Shown in pieces: positions 14,047 through 14,904 of a stretch of DNA of 14,904 nucleotides. The position numbers were made by a program, and so were the translations under genes. How positions within the stretch are numbered: position 1 is the first letter of the stretch; each line of letters starts with the position of its first letter. The DNA is from UBA7803 sp041686955 (GTDB lineage Bacteria > Pseudomonadota > Gammaproteobacteria > Pseudomonadales > Azotimanducaceae): positions 1 through 14,904 of the forward strand of contig JAWLCV010000089.1 in NCBI GenBank assembly GCA_041686955.1, read 5' to 3'. A model generated the notes under the pieces. It was not told the DNA's origin and made no database searches. It saw only the letters and a program-made list of their open reading frames with translations.

Positions 14047-14904
14047 ATGTCCGCCGAGCACACTCAACGCGCGCCCGTGCGCCTGCTGATCGCCGAAGCG
14101 TCGGAAAACTCAGCCCAGGAATTCGATTCCATGCTGCGGGACGCAGGGATCCCGACCCGCGTGCGTCTGACCGATCTGGCAACGGCAGCCGAGGCCCTCC
14201 CCACCGCGGACGTGATGCTGTGCAACACCCGGCTGCCCCAGCTCGAGCAGCTTCTACCGCAGCTGCACCTCAAGGCACCCCACGTCCCCATCATTCTGGT
14301 CAACCCCGAGGACGGAGCGCTCTCCACCACGGAGGGCATGCGCCTCGGCGCCGCCGACGTGGTTTCCCGGTCGGATCCCGACGCGCTGGTGCTGGTGTTC
14401 AAGCGCGAGCTGGCCCACGTCTGCCGCGGACAGCGGATGAGCGAGCTGCATCGCGCATTGAAGGAGGCGGAGCAGCGATGCCAGCTGCTGCTGCAGAGCT
14501 CCGAAGCCGCCATCGCCTACGTCCACGAGGGCATGCACATCCACGCCAACCGCGGTTACCTGGAGCTGTTCGGCTTCGCCGACCCGGACGCCTTGCTCGG
14601 CATCCCGCTGATGGATCTGATGACGGAGACGGGTGCGGAAGCTCTCAAGCAGGAGCTCAGGCGCTTTCGCCAGGACGGCGAGGAGCGCACTCTCACGTTC
14701 TCCGGCCGGGCAGTCGCCGGAGACGAAATCCACGGCACCATGACGCTCGCGCCTGCCGAGTACGAAGGTGAAGCCTGCATGCAGGTGACGGTGCGGGCCA
14801 CGGCGAACGTCACCGGCGACGGTGGGCCGACCGCGAACGGCGAGGCGGCAGCGAATGGCGGGGCCACAGCCAACGGCGCGGCCACCACGAACGGCGCGGC
14901 CACC
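14047..14904 (+). CDS. FimX-like signalling protein (REC-PAS), partial at right edge
   Basis: 286 codons in the window with no stop. Residues about 10-125 form a receiver-like domain (VRLLIAEASENSAQEFDSML, ADVMLCNTRLPQ, VPIILVNPEDG, GAADVVSRSDPDALV). The phospho-acceptor position is N60 instead of Asp, one acid-pocket residue is A18, and the usual Lys is Arg, so it should not be phosphorylated normally. A helical connector (about 120-148) leads to a PAS domain (about 145-255; AIAYVHEGMHIHANRGYLELFGF). From about 260 an Asn/Gly/Ala/Thr repeat runs to the edge. This matches the front of P. aeruginosa FimX (degenerate REC, PAS, then GGDEF-EAL), a c-di-GMP-binding regulator of type IV pili; the GGDEF and EAL parts would lie beyond the window. 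The ATG at 14047 has AAGG close before it. The linkage with psd and the unknown upstream gene supports the call. Confidence 0.75.
   Translation, partial: MSAEHTQRAPVRLLIAEASENSAQEFDSMLRDAGIPTRVRLTDLATAAEALPTADVMLCNTRLPQLEQLLPQLHLKAPHVPIILVNPEDGALSTTEGMRLGAADVVSRSDPDALVLVFKRELAHVCRGQRMSELHRALKEAEQRCQLLLQSSEAAIAYVHEGMHIHANRGYLELFGFADPDALLGIPLMDLMTETGAEALKQELRRFRQDGEERTLTFSGRAVAGDEIHGTMTLAPAEYEGEACMQVTVRATANVTGDGGPTANGEAAANGGATANGAATTNGAAT
14836..14904 (+). repeat. 18-nt tandem repeat encoding an NG/A/T-rich linker
   Basis: Units start at 14836, 14854, 14872 and 14890 (the last is cut by the window edge). They encode NGEAAA, NGGATA, NGAATT and NGAAT in frame, directly after the PAS domain. Copies 3 and 4 are identical over the 15 nt of copy 4 that are visible. 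The repeat may continue beyond the window. Confidence 0.85.

Noticed and set aside
12887..14182. Minus-strand open frame of 431 codons opposite the 610-residue gene and start of the fimX-like gene
   Set aside because: Composition is typical of antisense frames, it crosses two plus-strand genes, and it shows no motifs.
14254..14733. Minus-strand open frame opposite the fimX-like gene
   Set aside because: The plus-strand frame gives clear REC and PAS sequence. The reverse frame has no domain and no ribosome-binding site.
1..14904. CRISPR array, insertion sequence, prophage, defence island, tRNA or rRNA
   Set aside because: No spaced direct repeats, transposase, terminal inverted repeats or RNA gene sequence was seen. 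The window is a conserved housekeeping block with uniform composition.

Overview
The window is about 14.9 kb of gene-dense, high-GC bacterial chromosome. It carries the conserved gammaproteobacterial block (hflK)-hflX-hfq-miaA-mutL-amiB-tsaE-nnr / queG / orn / psd, followed by epmA-efp and a fimX-like gene. From recalled gene order, this block matches both Escherichia coli and Pseudomonas aeruginosa. The pairing of an uncharacterised gene with a fimX-type gene next to psd resembles the Pseudomonas layout. The GC content, the endonuclease-type MutL and the FimX-like protein suggest a non-enteric gammaproteobacterium, perhaps of the Ectothiorhodospiraceae/Chromatiales kind. The taxonomic guess is inference only.

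Left part, minus strand (1-7883): a tightly packed operon read from nnr towards hflK. The order is nnr (NAD(P)HX repair), tsaE (tRNA t6A synthesis), amiB (cell-wall amidase), mutL (mismatch repair), miaA (tRNA i6A synthesis), hfq (RNA chaperone), hflX (ribosome-associated GTPase), and the first 16 codons of hflK running off the left edge. Junctions are stop/start overlaps (nnr/tsaE TTGA, mutL/miaA ATGA) or short gaps. The exceptions are the 129 nt before hfq, where a sigma70-like promoter overlaps the end of miaA, and the 44-nt hfq-hflX gap, where a hairpin covers the hflX ribosome-binding site.

Middle (7884-10528): queG (plus) is divergent from nnr and convergent with orn, and the queG and orn stop codons overlap. 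psd (plus) is divergent from orn. Right part: efp and epmA (minus) form a unit encoding EF-P and the ligase that modifies it. Divergent from efp is an uncharacterised 610-residue protein (plus), followed by a FimX-like protein (degenerate receiver, then PAS) that runs off the right edge inside an Asn/Gly/Ala/Thr repeat linker.

Most genes are housekeeping. The points that stand out are: the hairpin over the hflX start; four genes (hflK, queG, psd and the 610-residue gene) with an ATG exactly 14 nt upstream of the start, opening a 4-5 codon mini-frame that closes across the start codon; a promoter sequence shared by queG and the 610-residue gene; six non-ATG starts among 14 genes; in-frame tandem repeats in three interdomain linkers; and the unknown gene beside the fimX-like gene. 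No tRNA, rRNA, CRISPR array, insertion sequence or prophage was seen, and no gene-free stretch exceeds 300 nt.
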